Assembly (NCBI GenBank): GCA_963792485.1
Contig: CAWBWL010000007.1
Span: 248,001 to 312,000 of the forward strand
Source: JANOYJ01 sp963792485
GTDB taxonomy: Bacteria; Pseudomonadota; Alphaproteobacteria; Rhizobiales; Rhizobiaceae
Length of the DNA stretch: 64,000 nucleotides
Direction of reading: 5' to 3'
Part shown: positions 33,104-41,967 of the stretch, piece by piece
Numbering within the stretch: position 1 is the stretch's first letter
Layout: every line of letters begins with the position of its first letter
Notes under the pieces: generated by a model
Seen by the model: only the letters and a program-made list of their open reading frames with translations
The model's database searches: none
Told to the model about the DNA's origin: nothing
Program-made: the position numbers and the translations under genes

Positions 33104-35554
33104 CTACCTTGCCACGAGGCATTGACCGCCAGCGGATTTGTACTTGGCGCAAAGCGCTGCGGCATCCTTCTTGGAACCTGCGGAGATACGCACACGATAG
33201 AACGTGCCTTTGCCCGGAATGTCCGCCTTCTGGATATTCACATCTCGCCCGCCAATGATCTTGCCGAACTTGCGGTTCAGCGAGGCATAGGTGGACTGCG
33301 CCTGATCCGGCGATGGGGCGGAAGCGATCTGTATGACATAACCACCCCCGGCAGCGGGCGCTGCCACGACGGCGTCACTGGCTTCAGCCGGGGCGGGAGC
33401 CGACGGCGTCTTGCCGGTCTTTGCCACGATATTGACGGGCTGGTCAGACGGGCGCGCATCGACGAGCGGGATGTTGGTGGCCGCTGCGACTTGCTCTGTC
33501 TGCTCCTGCTTGACCTGCTTTTGCGTGATTTTTTTGGTCTTCACCGCCTTGACCGCCGGCTTGGCGGGCTGGACAGATTCGGCGACCGCAGCAGCCTCTG
33601 GGGTTTCAGCAACTGCGGCAGTCTCTGGCTCGACGGGCGTGGCGGCGACAACCTGCTCGGCGACCGGCTCAGCCTTTGCGACTGCGCCAACCTCTTCTAC
33701 CGCTTTGACCGTCTTGGTCTGAACCTTGGTTGCCGGCACCGCGGCATCCGCCATGGACTTCATCAGGTCTTCCTCGGAAGTCTGCGGCGCGGCTGACGCG
33801 GTCTCGACAGGCTTTGCTTCCTCGATGGGGCGCTCAACCAGCGAGCCGTCGGATTTCACAACCATTGTGCGTACTTTTTTGGCTGCCACGCTGGCGATCT
33901 CGGCCTGGGCGGGAGACACATCTTCCACAGGGTCAGCCGGAGCCCGGTCCTCGGCCTTGGCGATTTCCTGTGCGGGTTCGGCCGCCACCGGCTCGGTCGC
34001 GGACGGCCCGGGCAGAACGACCCTCGTAGTCGCCTTTGCTGCAAGGTCAACCGGCTCTTCGGTCTTCGACACCAGAATTTTTTGCGGCTCGCCGCTTGTC
34101 TGTTCAGCGCCGGCTACTTTGTCATAAACGGCGATATCCTGGTTCGGAACGACCTTTCCGCCTGGATTTTCTGGCGCAACCTTAACCGGCTGGCTGTCCG
34201 CCTTGAGCACAACAGGGGCGGCAGCGGTGGCCGAAGTGTCAGGACCGCGCGTCCAGGCATAAGCGCCAATGCCGCCGACCAACGCCAAGGCGCCAAGCCC
34301 CGCCGCCATGAAATAGCTGCGCGCTGAAGACGACCTCACGACCGGCCTTGGCGCATGCGGAACATCGAGACTTGCGGCAAACTCGTCGTTTTCGTCGAGC
34401 ACGAACTGCTTGCGTGCCGGCCTTGCTGCGGCAGCCCCAGCAGCGGCAGCGCCAAAACCCGCTGCCGCGATTGCGGCTGCGCCCTGGTTGCGCTCGCCTT
34501 CGAGTTCGGCAATTGCCTCATTGATCTGGTCGAAGTCAGCATCGTCAAACTGGTGCTGGCTCAATTCATCAAGAGCTGGCGCCGAGGCTGCGACAACCGG
34601 CTTTGCGTAGGTCACCGGCTCGTAGTTGTTCTCGTATTCCGCCAGCGGGTCTTCGGCCGCGGGCGCGGCGTCCGGCTGTTCATATTCGAACTCAGGGACC
34701 TCGAACTCATCCGTCGCCTCGATGGAGCGGGGTTCATGAGTGACGGTTTCAAGAATTGGCTGGCTTTCCTCATGCGCGGCGGCAGCGGCCTCGATTTCCG
34801 GCGCGGCACTTACCGTCACAGGCGGCCATGAACGGGACGGTGTTTCTTCGGCCGCATAGGGCTCGACTGCCTCGTAATGTTCGTCGGCTATTTCTTCCGC
34901 AGCCTCTGCCTCAGGCTCGAATCCCGCCGTGTTTTCGGATGTCCAGTCCATTTCCGGCGCGGCGGTTTCTACAGGCTCTGCCTCAAAATTCATATCGAGG
35001 TGACTGTCAACGACAGGCGCGTGCAGCTCCTCGGGGGCGACTTCCTCTGCGACAGGCCGCAGACCAAAAGGCGTAGACCTTGGCGTGACAGGGCTGAGGA
35101 TAGCCTCAAGCTCATCCTCTAGCGAAATCGGCGTTGCCTCCGACACCGGGATTCTTGGCATGTCCGGCTCAGGGAAATCTGATTGTGGGGTGAACGCTTC
35201 GGCTGCTTCCGGTGCGATGGCGTCGGCTGCGTAATCTTCCGACGCGTCAACATTGGCGTCCGCTAATAGTTCCGGAGCAGGCGAGAACTCTGCGTCCGCT
35301 TCAAGACGTGCGATCAATTCATCGGCAAGATCCTGTTGCAGATCCACCGACAGCTCAGGCTGCAAAGCGAGTTCGGGCTCTTCGGTGATATCAACCGGCT
35401 CGGCGTGAAACTCCGGTGCGGGTTCAACGCGCATCGGGGCGGATTGGCGGCGCGGCTCAAGGCCAATGATCCGCGACAGCTCCATCAGCGGATCCTCCTC
35501 ATCCAAAGGCGGTTGAGAAAAATCACGGTCCTTGATTGATTGACCTTCAGCCAT
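33104..35554 (-). CDS. SPOR-domain cell-envelope protein
   Basis: 816 residues from ATG 35554. A long acidic, Glu/Pro/Ala-rich cytosolic region (1-400) precedes one transmembrane helix (about 413-434, FMAAGLGALALVGGIGAYAW). A periplasmic Ala/Val/Lys/Glu-rich linker follows, then a C-terminal SPOR domain (last 75 residues: GGGYVIQIASAPSPDQAQ...FYRVRISAGSKKDAAALC). SPOR domains bind denuded glycan strands at the division septum. The order argS-SPOR-nagZ-scpAB is common in Rhizobiales. Size and composition of the linker are variable, so the start of homology is only the two ends. Confidence 0.88.
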   Translation of the reverse strand: MAEGQSIKDRDFSQPPLDEEDPLMELSRIIGLEPRRQSAPMRVEPAPEFHAEPVDITEEPELALQPELSVDLQQDLADELIARLEADAEFSPAPELLADANVDASEDYAADAIAPEAAEAFTPQSDFPEPDMPRIPVSEATPISLEDELEAILSPVTPRSTPFGLRPVAEEVAPEELHAPVVDSHLDMNFEAEPVETAAPEMDWTSENTAGFEPEAEAAEEIADEHYEAVEPYAAEETPSRSWPPVTVSAAPEIEAAAAAHEESQPILETVTHEPRSIEATDEFEVPEFEYEQPDAAPAAEDPLAEYENNYEPVTYAKPVVAASAPALDELSQHQFDDADFDQINEAIAELEGERNQGAAAIAAAGFGAAAAGAAAARPARKQFVLDENDEFAASLDVPHAPRPVVRSSSARSYFMAAGLGALALVGGIGAYAWTRGPDTSATAAAPVVLKADSQPVKVAPENPGGKVVPNQDIAVYDKVAGAEQTSGEPQKILVSKTEEPVDLAAKATTRVVLPGPSATEPVAAEPAQEIAKAEDRAPADPVEDVSPAQAEIASVAAKKVRTMVVKSDGSLVERPIEEAKPVETASAAPQTSEEDLMKSMADAAVPATKVQTKTVKAVEEVGAVAKAEPVAEQVVAATPVEPETAAVAETPEAAAVAESVQPAKPAVKAVKTKKITQKQVKQEQTEQVAAATNIPLVDARPSDQPVNIVAKTGKTPSAPAPAEASDAVVAAPAAGGGYVIQIASAPSPDQAQSTYASLNRKFGKIIGGRDVNIQKADIPGKGTFYRVRISAGSKKDAAALCAKYKSAGGQCLVAR

Positions 35555-35656
35555 GCCACACTCTCGCATCACGCATGTTCAACTCCCCCGTCGAACCGCA
35601 GTTTCGCCGCCCTACCAGCGCAATGTGGGCAAAAGGTGACGATTCACATGAACGCG

Positions 35657-37408
35657 TTAACGCATTTGCTCCGGCGCGTCAGCACCAATTATGGCAAGCC
35701 CGGACGCAAGAACCTGTGACACCGCCGCGACCAACCCTAGTCTGGCAATCGTCAATTGTGAATTATCAGGCTTAACAAAACGTAATTGAGGATCTTCCGA
35801 CCCCTTGTTCCAATGGCTGTGGAACTGGGAGGCAAGGTCGTACAGGTAAAATGCGACGCGGTGCGGCTCGCGCGAAAGCGCTGCGCTTTCGACGAGGCGC
35901 GGATATTCGGAAAGCTTCCGGATCAGCGCCAACTCGCCGGAATGGGTGAGAAGGCTGGCAAGCTGAGCCGCCCCTGCCCGCTCGTTCAGGCCAATTTGCG
36001 CTTGTTCTTGCGCCATGCGGAATATCGAATGGCAGCGGGCGGAGGCGTATTGGACATAAAATACCGGGTTGTCCTTTGACTGTTCCGTGACTTTGGCAAA
36101 GTCGAAATCCAGCGGCGCGTCATTCTTGCGGAACAGCATCATGAAGCGGACTGCGTCGCGCCCGACCTCGTCGACCACTTCGCGCAGCGTCACAAACTCC
36201 CCGGAGCGTTTCGACATGCGCACCGGCTCGCCATCGCGGAACAGCTTGACGAGTTGAACCAGATAGCAGGTGTTGCGGACCGTTCCGTCAGACACGGCAC
36301 GGGCCAAAGCCTCCATGCGCTTGACATAGCCGCCATGGTCGGCGCCAAGAACCATGACCGTCTCATTGAACCCGCGGTCGAACTTGTCCTTGAAATAGGC
36401 AAGGTCGGCAGCGAAATAGGTGAAGGAACCGTCGGACTTGACCAGAGCGCGGTCCATGTCATCGCCAACATCCGTCGAGCGGAACAAGACTTGCTCGCGG
36501 TCTTCCCAATCCTCCGGTGCCTCGCCCTTCGGCGGCGGCAGCTTGCCGCGATAAACATAACCTTTCAGTGTCAGATCATTGATAACACTACGAATTTTCT
36601 TTTCGTTGTCGGCGTGCACCGAGCGTTCCGAAAAGAAGCTATCGTGCCGCACATTCAGCGCCGCCAGATCCTCGCGGATCATCACCATCATAGCGTCGAT
36701 CGCGCGGTCTTTGGCAATCGCGAGCGCCTCGTCCTCCGGCTTCTGGTTCAGCCCCGCGCCAAACTCCGCCGCCAGCGCCTTGCCGACCGGAACGAGATAA
36801 TCACCGGGATAAAGACCCGGGGGTATCTCCCCAATTTCCTCACCCAGGGCCTCGCGGTATCGCAGCAGCACGGATTTCGCCAGCACATCAATCTGCGCTC
36901 CGGCATCGTTGATGTAATATTCCTTGGTCACAGAGTATCCGGCGGCAGACAAGAGATTGGCGAGGGCATCGCCAAACACCGCGCCCCGGCAATGGCCGAC
37001 ATGCATTGGGCCGGTCGGGTTGGCGGACACATATTCGACATTGATCTTCGCGCCGTTGCCGATTGCCGAGCGGCCGTAAGAGGCGCCATCTTCGAGCATC
37101 TGCGCCAGATGGTTCTGCCAATAGGCTGGGGCGAGGCGTAAATTGATAAAGCCAGGACCGGCGATCTCCACAGTTTCGACATCCTGGTCCTTGCGCACCT
37201 CTGCCGCGATCTGCTCGGCCAGCTGGCGCGGGTTCATTCCAAGCGGTTTGGCCAGCACCATCGCGGCATTGCAGGCGAGGTCCCCATGGGCGGGGTCGCG
37301 CGGCGGCTCGACCGTGACACGCGTCAGGTCAACGCCGTCTTTCCCTGCAATTTCCGGCGCTTGCAGCGCCTTGATAATTCTTGTGGAAAAGTCGGCAAAG
37401 ATGTTCAT
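35657..37408 (-). CDS. argS: Arginyl-tRNA synthetase
   Basis: 583 residues from ATG 37408 (MNIFADFSTRIIKALQ); an upstream in-frame start overlaps the dgt region. Class I signature H-x-G-H is in NPTGPMHVGHCRGAVFGD, the KMSKS-equivalent is RMSKRSGEFVTL, and the C-terminal DALR anticodon-binding domain ends YDLASQFHSHWNKG. It charges tRNA-Arg. Operon with dgt upstream (40 bp) and the SPOR gene downstream. Confidence 0.97.
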   Translation of the reverse strand: MNIFADFSTRIIKALQAPEIAGKDGVDLTRVTVEPPRDPAHGDLACNAAMVLAKPLGMNPRQLAEQIAAEVRKDQDVETVEIAGPGFINLRLAPAYWQNHLAQMLEDGASYGRSAIGNGAKINVEYVSANPTGPMHVGHCRGAVFGDALANLLSAAGYSVTKEYYINDAGAQIDVLAKSVLLRYREALGEEIGEIPPGLYPGDYLVPVGKALAAEFGAGLNQKPEDEALAIAKDRAIDAMMVMIREDLAALNVRHDSFFSERSVHADNEKKIRSVINDLTLKGYVYRGKLPPPKGEAPEDWEDREQVLFRSTDVGDDMDRALVKSDGSFTYFAADLAYFKDKFDRGFNETVMVLGADHGGYVKRMEALARAVSDGTVRNTCYLVQLVKLFRDGEPVRMSKRSGEFVTLREVVDEVGRDAVRFMMLFRKNDAPLDFDFAKVTEQSKDNPVFYVQYASARCHSIFRMAQEQAQIGLNERAGAAQLASLLTHSGELALIRKLSEYPRLVESAALSREPHRVAFYLYDLASQFHSHWNKGSEDPQLRFVKPDNSQLTIARLGLVAAVSQVLASGLAIIGADAPEQMR

Positions 37409-37448
37409 CACGCGCTCGGGGACCGTCAATTTCAACTGTGCGGCTGCG

Positions 37449-38643
37449 CTATCCCAATTCCGGCAGCCGGTCAAACAAGCGGGCTTGTTCGGCGAGCGCG
37501 TAATTGTCCGTCATGCCTGAGATATAGTCGCTGACGTGGCGGGCGAGCTGCAGCTCATCCATATGCACCGCGCTCTCGCGCCAGTCTTCGCTCATCTCGT
37601 CCGGCCTTCTCATATAGGCGTCAAACAGGGTCTCAACTGCGGTTTCGGCATGCGTCATTTTCTGCATGATCGATTGGTGGCGGTAGAGCGAAGCGTAGAG
37701 CCATGTCTTCAGCGCCGCTTCCTTCTCCTGCATTTGGGTTGAGAATCCGACAAATGCGCGCCCGGCGCTGCGGACTGATTCGGGACTTTTCAGATTGAGC
37801 CTCTCGAGCCGTTCGGCAGTCGCGCTGACCACATCCTCGACCATGACCGTGATCTGGCGCCGCACCACTTCGCCGATCTGGCGCTGGCGGTCGAGACCCG
37901 GATGGGATGCGCGCACTTCAGCCAGCAGTTCACCGACCAGCGGCGCGCCCGCCAGCTGGTCAAGCTGAACGCAGCCCTGCCCGCAGCCCGTCATCCAGAT
38001 CATGTGCGTCATAGGCAATGTCATCAGCAATCGCAGCGGCCTGGGCTTCGAGCGAGGCGTGGCTTGAGAGCTCCAACGGGAATTTCCGGTCGAACTCCAT
38101 GATGGTTTCGGGAACCGGAACTTCAGTGCCGGCGAGCGGACCATTATGTTTGACCAGCCCCTCCAGCGTCTCCCATGTCAGGTTCAGCCCATCAAACCCG
38201 GCATAGCGGCGCTCAAGGCTGGTGACGATGCGCAGCGACTGCGCATTATGGTCAAAGCCGCCAAATTTGCGCATTTTGCGGTCCAGCGCCCGCTCGCCGG
38301 CGTGGCCGAAGGGTGTATGGCCAAGGTCATGCGCCAAGGCAATGGCCTCTGCCAGATCCTCATCCAGACGGAAGGCGCGGGCGATGGCGCGGGCTATCTG
38401 GGAAACTTCGATCGTGTGTGTGAGGCGTGTGCGAAAATGGTCTCCCTCGTCCGAGACAAAGACCTGCGTTTTGAGCTTGAGCCGCCGGAAGGCGGTGGAA
38501 TGGATGATGCGGTCACGGTCGCGCTGGAAATCGGTGCGGGTGGCGCTGGGCGATTGGGGAAACAGGCGGCCGCGCGACTTAGCGGGATCACAGGCAAAGG
38601 CTGCGCGCGGCTCATAGCCGAGACCGATCTTGAATCCAGCCAT
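37449..38643 (-). pseudogene. dgt: Deoxyguanosine triphosphate triphosphohydrolase-like protein (Dgt), +1 frameshift
   Basis: From ATG 38643 (MAGFKIGLGYEPRAAFACDP). The HD-domain metal sites are present: RLTHTIEVSQIARAIAR and ALAHDLGHTPFGHAGE, then IADDIAYDAHDLDDGLRAGL. One extra base near 37971-37976 ends this frame; the next frame continues directly with VQLDQLAGAPLVGELLAEV and the normal C-terminus (MSEDWRESAVHMDELQLARHVSDYISGMTDNYAL). Full length after repair is about 397 residues, normal for the family. These enzymes hydrolyse dNTPs to nucleoside and triphosphate. Divergent from erpA with 76 bp between starts. A sequencing insertion is likely. Confidence 0.85.
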
Positions 38644-38719
38644 GACCTTCCCCGATTGACTTTGCCGCACGCCGTTCTTACCTCTCGTCCAACGCAGGGC
38701 GCAATCGCCGTGTTCCTTG

Positions 38720-39061
38720 ATGAGCAAAACAGCCATGCACTCAATCAGCGTTTCTGACGCCGCCGCCAGCCGGATAACCAAGATTCTTGCCAAGGAGCAG
38801 GGAAAATCGGCGCTGCGCGTTTCAGTCGAGGGCGGCGGATGCTCGGGGTTTTCCTACAAATTTGATCTTGCCGAAGCCGCTGAGGCCGATGACATTGTCA
38901 TTGAGAAAAACAGCGCCAAAGTGCTGATCGATCCGGTGTCGGTTGAATATATGGACGGGTCGGAGATTGATTTCGTCGATAATCTGATGGGCCAGAGCTT
39001 CCAGATCCAAAACCCGCTTGCCACCGCAAGCTGCGGATGCGGGACGAGTTTTTCGCTTTAG
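38720..39061 (+). CDS. erpA: ErpA-type iron-sulfur cluster insertion protein
   Basis: About 113 residues from ATG 38720 (ATG 38735, MHSISVSDAA, is an equally possible start; neither has a strong RBS). A-type carrier: three cluster cysteines in GGGCSGFSY (one) and SCGCGTSFSL (two), with the family core ALRVSVEGGGCSGFSYKFD. It receives Fe-S clusters from the SUF/ISC machinery and passes them to target enzymes. Divergent from dgt, as in many alphaproteobacteria. Confidence 0.9.
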   Translation: MSKTAMHSISVSDAAASRITKILAKEQGKSALRVSVEGGGCSGFSYKFDLAEAAEADDIVIEKNSAKVLIDPVSVEYMDGSEIDFVDNLMGQSFQIQNPLATASCGCGTSFSL

Positions 39062-39222
39062 GCAGCCTGGCAGGCATTTTTTCTGCCGAAATCTGCAAAT
39101 TTCCTGCAATTGATAGTCAATTTGGGTGAGGCGCGCGCAGTCTTCTTGTGCTCGACTGTGAATGAGTGGGCGCTCACAAGCTGATTGACCGGAAACCGGG
39201 CAACAGCGCCGGAGACCCGCTT

Positions 39223-39906
39223 ATGGAGCCCGCTGCAGACCATCGTTTTGACAGCGCTGACAGCGCCGCATCACGCCGCGCATTCGCACCCGTGCGCCTG
39301 CCGCACATGCTGGCGGAGCGTCTGCGCGGACCCGGCGGCCTTTACAATCTCGGCAATTTTCTTGGGCTCAGCGCCGGAATTGCGGTTCAGATGGCACATT
39401 CGACAGATGTCGAGGCGGCGCGGGCGCTGGCCGACTATCTTGCCGGAGACATCAGCGCACTCATGCTGACGCTGGCAACGCTGGTGTTTTTTGTCAGCGG
39501 CGAGGCCTATCACCGGGCGTGGCAGAACGGATTCCCGCCGGACAGGAGTCTGACCCGCGTGGGCGATTTTCTGTCGGCCATCGGCGCGCTGGCGCTTGGC
39601 GTTGCGCTTCTGGCGCTCGGCCAACCATTTCTGGCAGCCACTGCCGGATTTCTGCATGCTGCGGGCAAGTTTGGCAGCTCAGTCTGCAAAACGGACGGCG
39701 CATCGGGCACAGACTGGCCGTGGATTTTCCGCGCCTCGGTCCTTGCCAGCCGCATCCCGGCGATGCTGGCCGCGCTTATTGAGCTCCCGGGGCACCTGCC
39801 CGCGCTTGTCCATGGCGGGCCAACGCTGCCTGCGCTGATGCCGGCAACGCTTCTGGTCTGTTATCTGCTCTGGGCCAGGGCTGATCTTCTGCTTTTCAGG
39901 CGCTGA
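39223..39906 (+). CDS. Hypothetical multi-pass membrane protein
   Basis: 227 residues from ATG 39223, which has GGAG 8 nt upstream; an upstream in-frame GTG at 39166 lacks an RBS. After a charged N-terminal 40 residues there are about five hydrophobic stretches (NLGNFLGLSAGIAVQMA, ISALMLTLATLVFFVSG, FLSAIGALALGVALLALG, RIPAMLAALIELPG, LMPATLLVCYLLWARADLLLF). I do not recognise the family and see no catalytic motif. It is not clearly in an operon; the duplicated unknown gene lies downstream on the other strand. Confidence 0.55.
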   Translation: MEPAADHRFDSADSAASRRAFAPVRLPHMLAERLRGPGGLYNLGNFLGLSAGIAVQMAHSTDVEAARALADYLAGDISALMLTLATLVFFVSGEAYHRAWQNGFPPDRSLTRVGDFLSAIGALALGVALLALGQPFLAATAGFLHAAGKFGSSVCKTDGASGTDWPWIFRASVLASRIPAMLAALIELPGHLPALVHGGPTLPALMPATLLVCYLLWARADLLLFRR

Positions 39907-40015
39907 GAGTCCGGTCCTGGAAGCAGTTTCAAATCCGGGGATTCTGGACGCGCGGACGCGCCGGGCAGGACTTGCCTTCCGGGTCTTCAGACCAGAAATA
40001 GTGCGCCACCGCCCC

Positions 40016-40759
40016 TTACGAAGTATCCTGCTCCTTGCGCAGCTCGCGCAGAAAATAGCAGCAGTCGCTCAGGACCCTGTCGACCTCATGGATTTGTTTC
40101 TTGCGATGGCCGAGCGGATAGCCGGGACGGATGGTCGAGATGCGCGAGCCGCGTTTGCGCGCGGTGAGTTTGCGGATTTCGAGTAACATCTTGCCGCGCC
40201 AGCGCACATAGCGCCGCGCTTGTCTGGGGAGCGTTGCCAGCGCGTGTTTGAACGCTGTAATGCGCCGGATGAGCCGCGCGGCATTGATCGGGTCCTCGCC
40301 GGTGAGGGGAACCGGTTCGGGCGGAAAATACGGCGTGGACCAGCCGGGCACGCTGATGCGCGGAAACGAGGTGGGCCTGCCCTGGAACGGCTTGCGATCG
40401 CCGGGCCGGGCGAAATGCTTGAGCGGCTCAATCAGGTTGAACACCGGAATGCGCGCTGGCGTATCTGAAGCCGCATCTGAAGCGCGCTCCATCTTCTTCA
40501 GCTTCGCCGCCAGTTCCTTCGGGAACGGACCGCTGGGCGTAACTTTCAGCACAATGCCGCGCGCGGCAATGATGATCAGCCGGCGCAGCGCCGCTTCCGC
40601 CGGGCGCAGCAGGATCAAGATACGCCGGTAAATGCGCCGCGTCAGCACCGTCACCGGCACGCCCTTGTTGAGACCGGCCATGAAGAACATCTCTGTCATG
40701 ACAAAGAACAAGTCCCGCGACTGCCGCTCGATCACCCCTTTCCAGTCAATATCCGACAT
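40016..40759 (-). CDS. Uncharacterised alphaproteobacterial protein, duplicated gene copy 2 (intact)
   Basis: 247 residues from ATG 40759. N-terminal MSDIDWKGVIERQSRDLFFV and FFMAGLNKGVPV, then an arginine/leucine-rich segment (RRIYRRILILLRPAEAALRRL), IIAARGIVLKV, and a C-terminal part with FNLIEPLKHF, RISVPGWSTPYF, INAARLIRRITAFKHALATL and an Arg-rich tail. This layout (LRPAEAALRRLI... then F-x-L-x-x-P...P-R-I) occurs in uncharacterised alphaproteobacterial proteins; no function is known. It matches copy 1 at 15251-16010 nearly base for base, including upstream flank, on the opposite strand 25 kb away. Recent duplication or gene conversion is implied. Confidence 0.7.
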   Translation of the reverse strand: MSDIDWKGVIERQSRDLFFVMTEMFFMAGLNKGVPVTVLTRRIYRRILILLRPAEAALRRLIIIAARGIVLKVTPSGPFPKELAAKLKKMERASDAASDTPARIPVFNLIEPLKHFARPGDRKPFQGRPTSFPRISVPGWSTPYFPPEPVPLTGEDPINAARLIRRITAFKHALATLPRQARRYVRWRGKMLLEIRKLTARKRGSRISTIRPGYPLGHRKKQIHEVDRVLSDCCYFLRELRKEQDTS

Positions 40760-41113
40760 GCCCCGCCTTTCCACACACGGGGCGGATTATGGGGCAGGTC
40801 TGGAGGGGTGGGATAAGTATTTTTTCTGGGGATTGAATTTGCTCGGAAAATTCGTGTTCTCATCCCACAGTTGGGCGATTCAAGGAGCAGGAATCCTTGG
40901 CGCGAGGCAGGCAGGGGCGGCGTGATTGACTCTCCCTCTCCTGTCTTGCTGCGCAAGACTGTCCTTCTCCTTGGGGGGTCGAGGGGAAAGGCGGAGCGGG
41001 CCGGTGTTCGGATGCTTTCACCGCCCGCCGCTCCGTGAGAGGGGCTTGTTCCCTCTGCCACCAGATTAATCTAGGAATGAAGACACGCGCTGGAAGCCAG
41101 AGGAAGCCTGCTC
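40760..41113. other. 354-bp intergenic region without recognisable genes
   Basis: The left 40 bp repeat the upstream flank of duplicated copy 1 (near 15207-15250). The rest is GC-rich with short imperfect palindromes (for example CTTGCTGCGCAAG near 40950) and pyrimidine-rich stretches (CTCCCTCTCCTGTC). No ORF with an RBS was found. It must contain the promoters of xthA (rightward) and the duplicated gene (leftward); none is convincing by eye. Confidence 0.5.
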
Positions 41114-41897
41114 ATGAAAATTGCCACATGGAATATAAACGGCGTGCGCGCCCGGATTGAGAACCTTGTCGCATGGCTGAAAAACTCCGCGCCTGATGTC
41201 GCGTGCCTGCAGGAAATCAAGACAGTCGATGCAGACTTTCCACGGGCCTGAGATCGAAGCGCTTGGCTATCATGTGGAGACGCATGGCCAGAAGGGTTTC
41301 AACGGCGTCGCGCTGCTCTCGAAAGTGAGCCCGGTCGAGGTCTTACGCGGTCTGCCCGGCGACGCAAGCGATGAGCAGGCCCGCTATATTGAAGGTGTCT
41401 ACACGCTTGGCAGCGGCGTTGTGCGTGTCGGCGGGCTGTATTTGCCCAATGGCAATCCGCTCGGCACGGAGAAGTTTCCCTACAAGCTGGCCTGGATGGA
41501 ACGGCTGATCGCGCATGCGGCGGACCGGCTGTTGTTTGAAGAGCCATTCGTTCTGGCCGGCGATTATAACGTCATCCCGGAACCCGAAGACTGTTTCAAT
41601 CCAAAGGCTTGGGAGGGCGACGCGCTGTTTCAGCCGGAGAGCCGGCAGGCGATGCGGCGGCTCAAGGCGCTTGGGCTGACGGACGCCGTGCGCGCGTCAA
41701 CCGATGCTGCCAAGACCTACACCTATTGGGATTATCAGGCCGGGGCCTGGCAGAAGAACAACGGCATCCGCATCGACCATGTGATGCTGTCGCCCGAAGC
41801 CGCCAACCGGCTGCAGTCGGTGTTGATCGAAAAGCATGTGCGGGCTTGGGAAAAGCCGTCGGATCATGTGCCGGTGGCGGTGCAATTGAGTGAATAG
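41114..41897 (+). pseudogene. xthA: Exodeoxyribonuclease III (XthA), +1 frameshift near the N-terminus
   Basis: ATG 41114 gives MKIATWNINGVRARIENLVA and CLQEIKTVDADFPRA (active-site N and E), then a stop. Deleting the extra T at about 41249 joins it to EIEALGYHVETHGQKGFNGVALLSK in the next frame, which continues with GLYLPNGNP, LAGDYNVIPEPED, GLTDAVR, TYWDYQAGAWQKNNGIRIDHVMLS and SDHVPVAVQL. All catalytic motifs of the DNase I-like AP endonuclease family are present across the two frames. It repairs abasic sites. The stop codon lies inside the GTGAATA repeat. Sequencing error or recent mutation cannot be separated. Confidence 0.85.
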
Positions 41898-41967
41898 TGA
41901 ATAGTGAATAGTGAATAAAAGTTGGGTGGGCCTTCTTGCTATTCACTATTCACTATTCATCACTCAC
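41888..41967. repeat. GTGAATA heptamer array folded as an inverted repeat
   Basis: Four tandem copies of GTGAATA (41890-41917) face at least three TATTCAC copies (41939-41960). The arms are perfectly complementary over 20 bp with a loop of about 27 nt. The array includes the xthA stop codon on the left and ends at the exoR stop on the right, so it sits exactly between two convergent genes. It probably acts as a bidirectional transcription terminator; heptamer copy number may vary by slippage. Confidence 0.8.

Noticed and set aside
36254..37141. Nearly 300-codon + strand frame antisense to argS
   Set aside because: Antisense of a well-conserved synthetase, no RBS and no recognisable domain.
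37960..38144. Programmed ribosomal frameshifting in dgt and other split genes
   Set aside because: Slippery heptamers and stimulatory structures were not evident and unrelated genes show the same +1 changes, so mutation or sequencing error is more likely.
38720..38735. Definite choice of the erpA start
   Set aside because: ATG 38720 and ATG 38735 both lack a strong RBS; I reported the longer version but do not claim it.
41888..41967. CRISPR array (GTGAATA repeats)
   Set aside because: The units are seven bases, directly tandem with no spacers, and inverted on the other side; it is a microsatellite hairpin. No cas genes or CRISPR elsewhere in the window.
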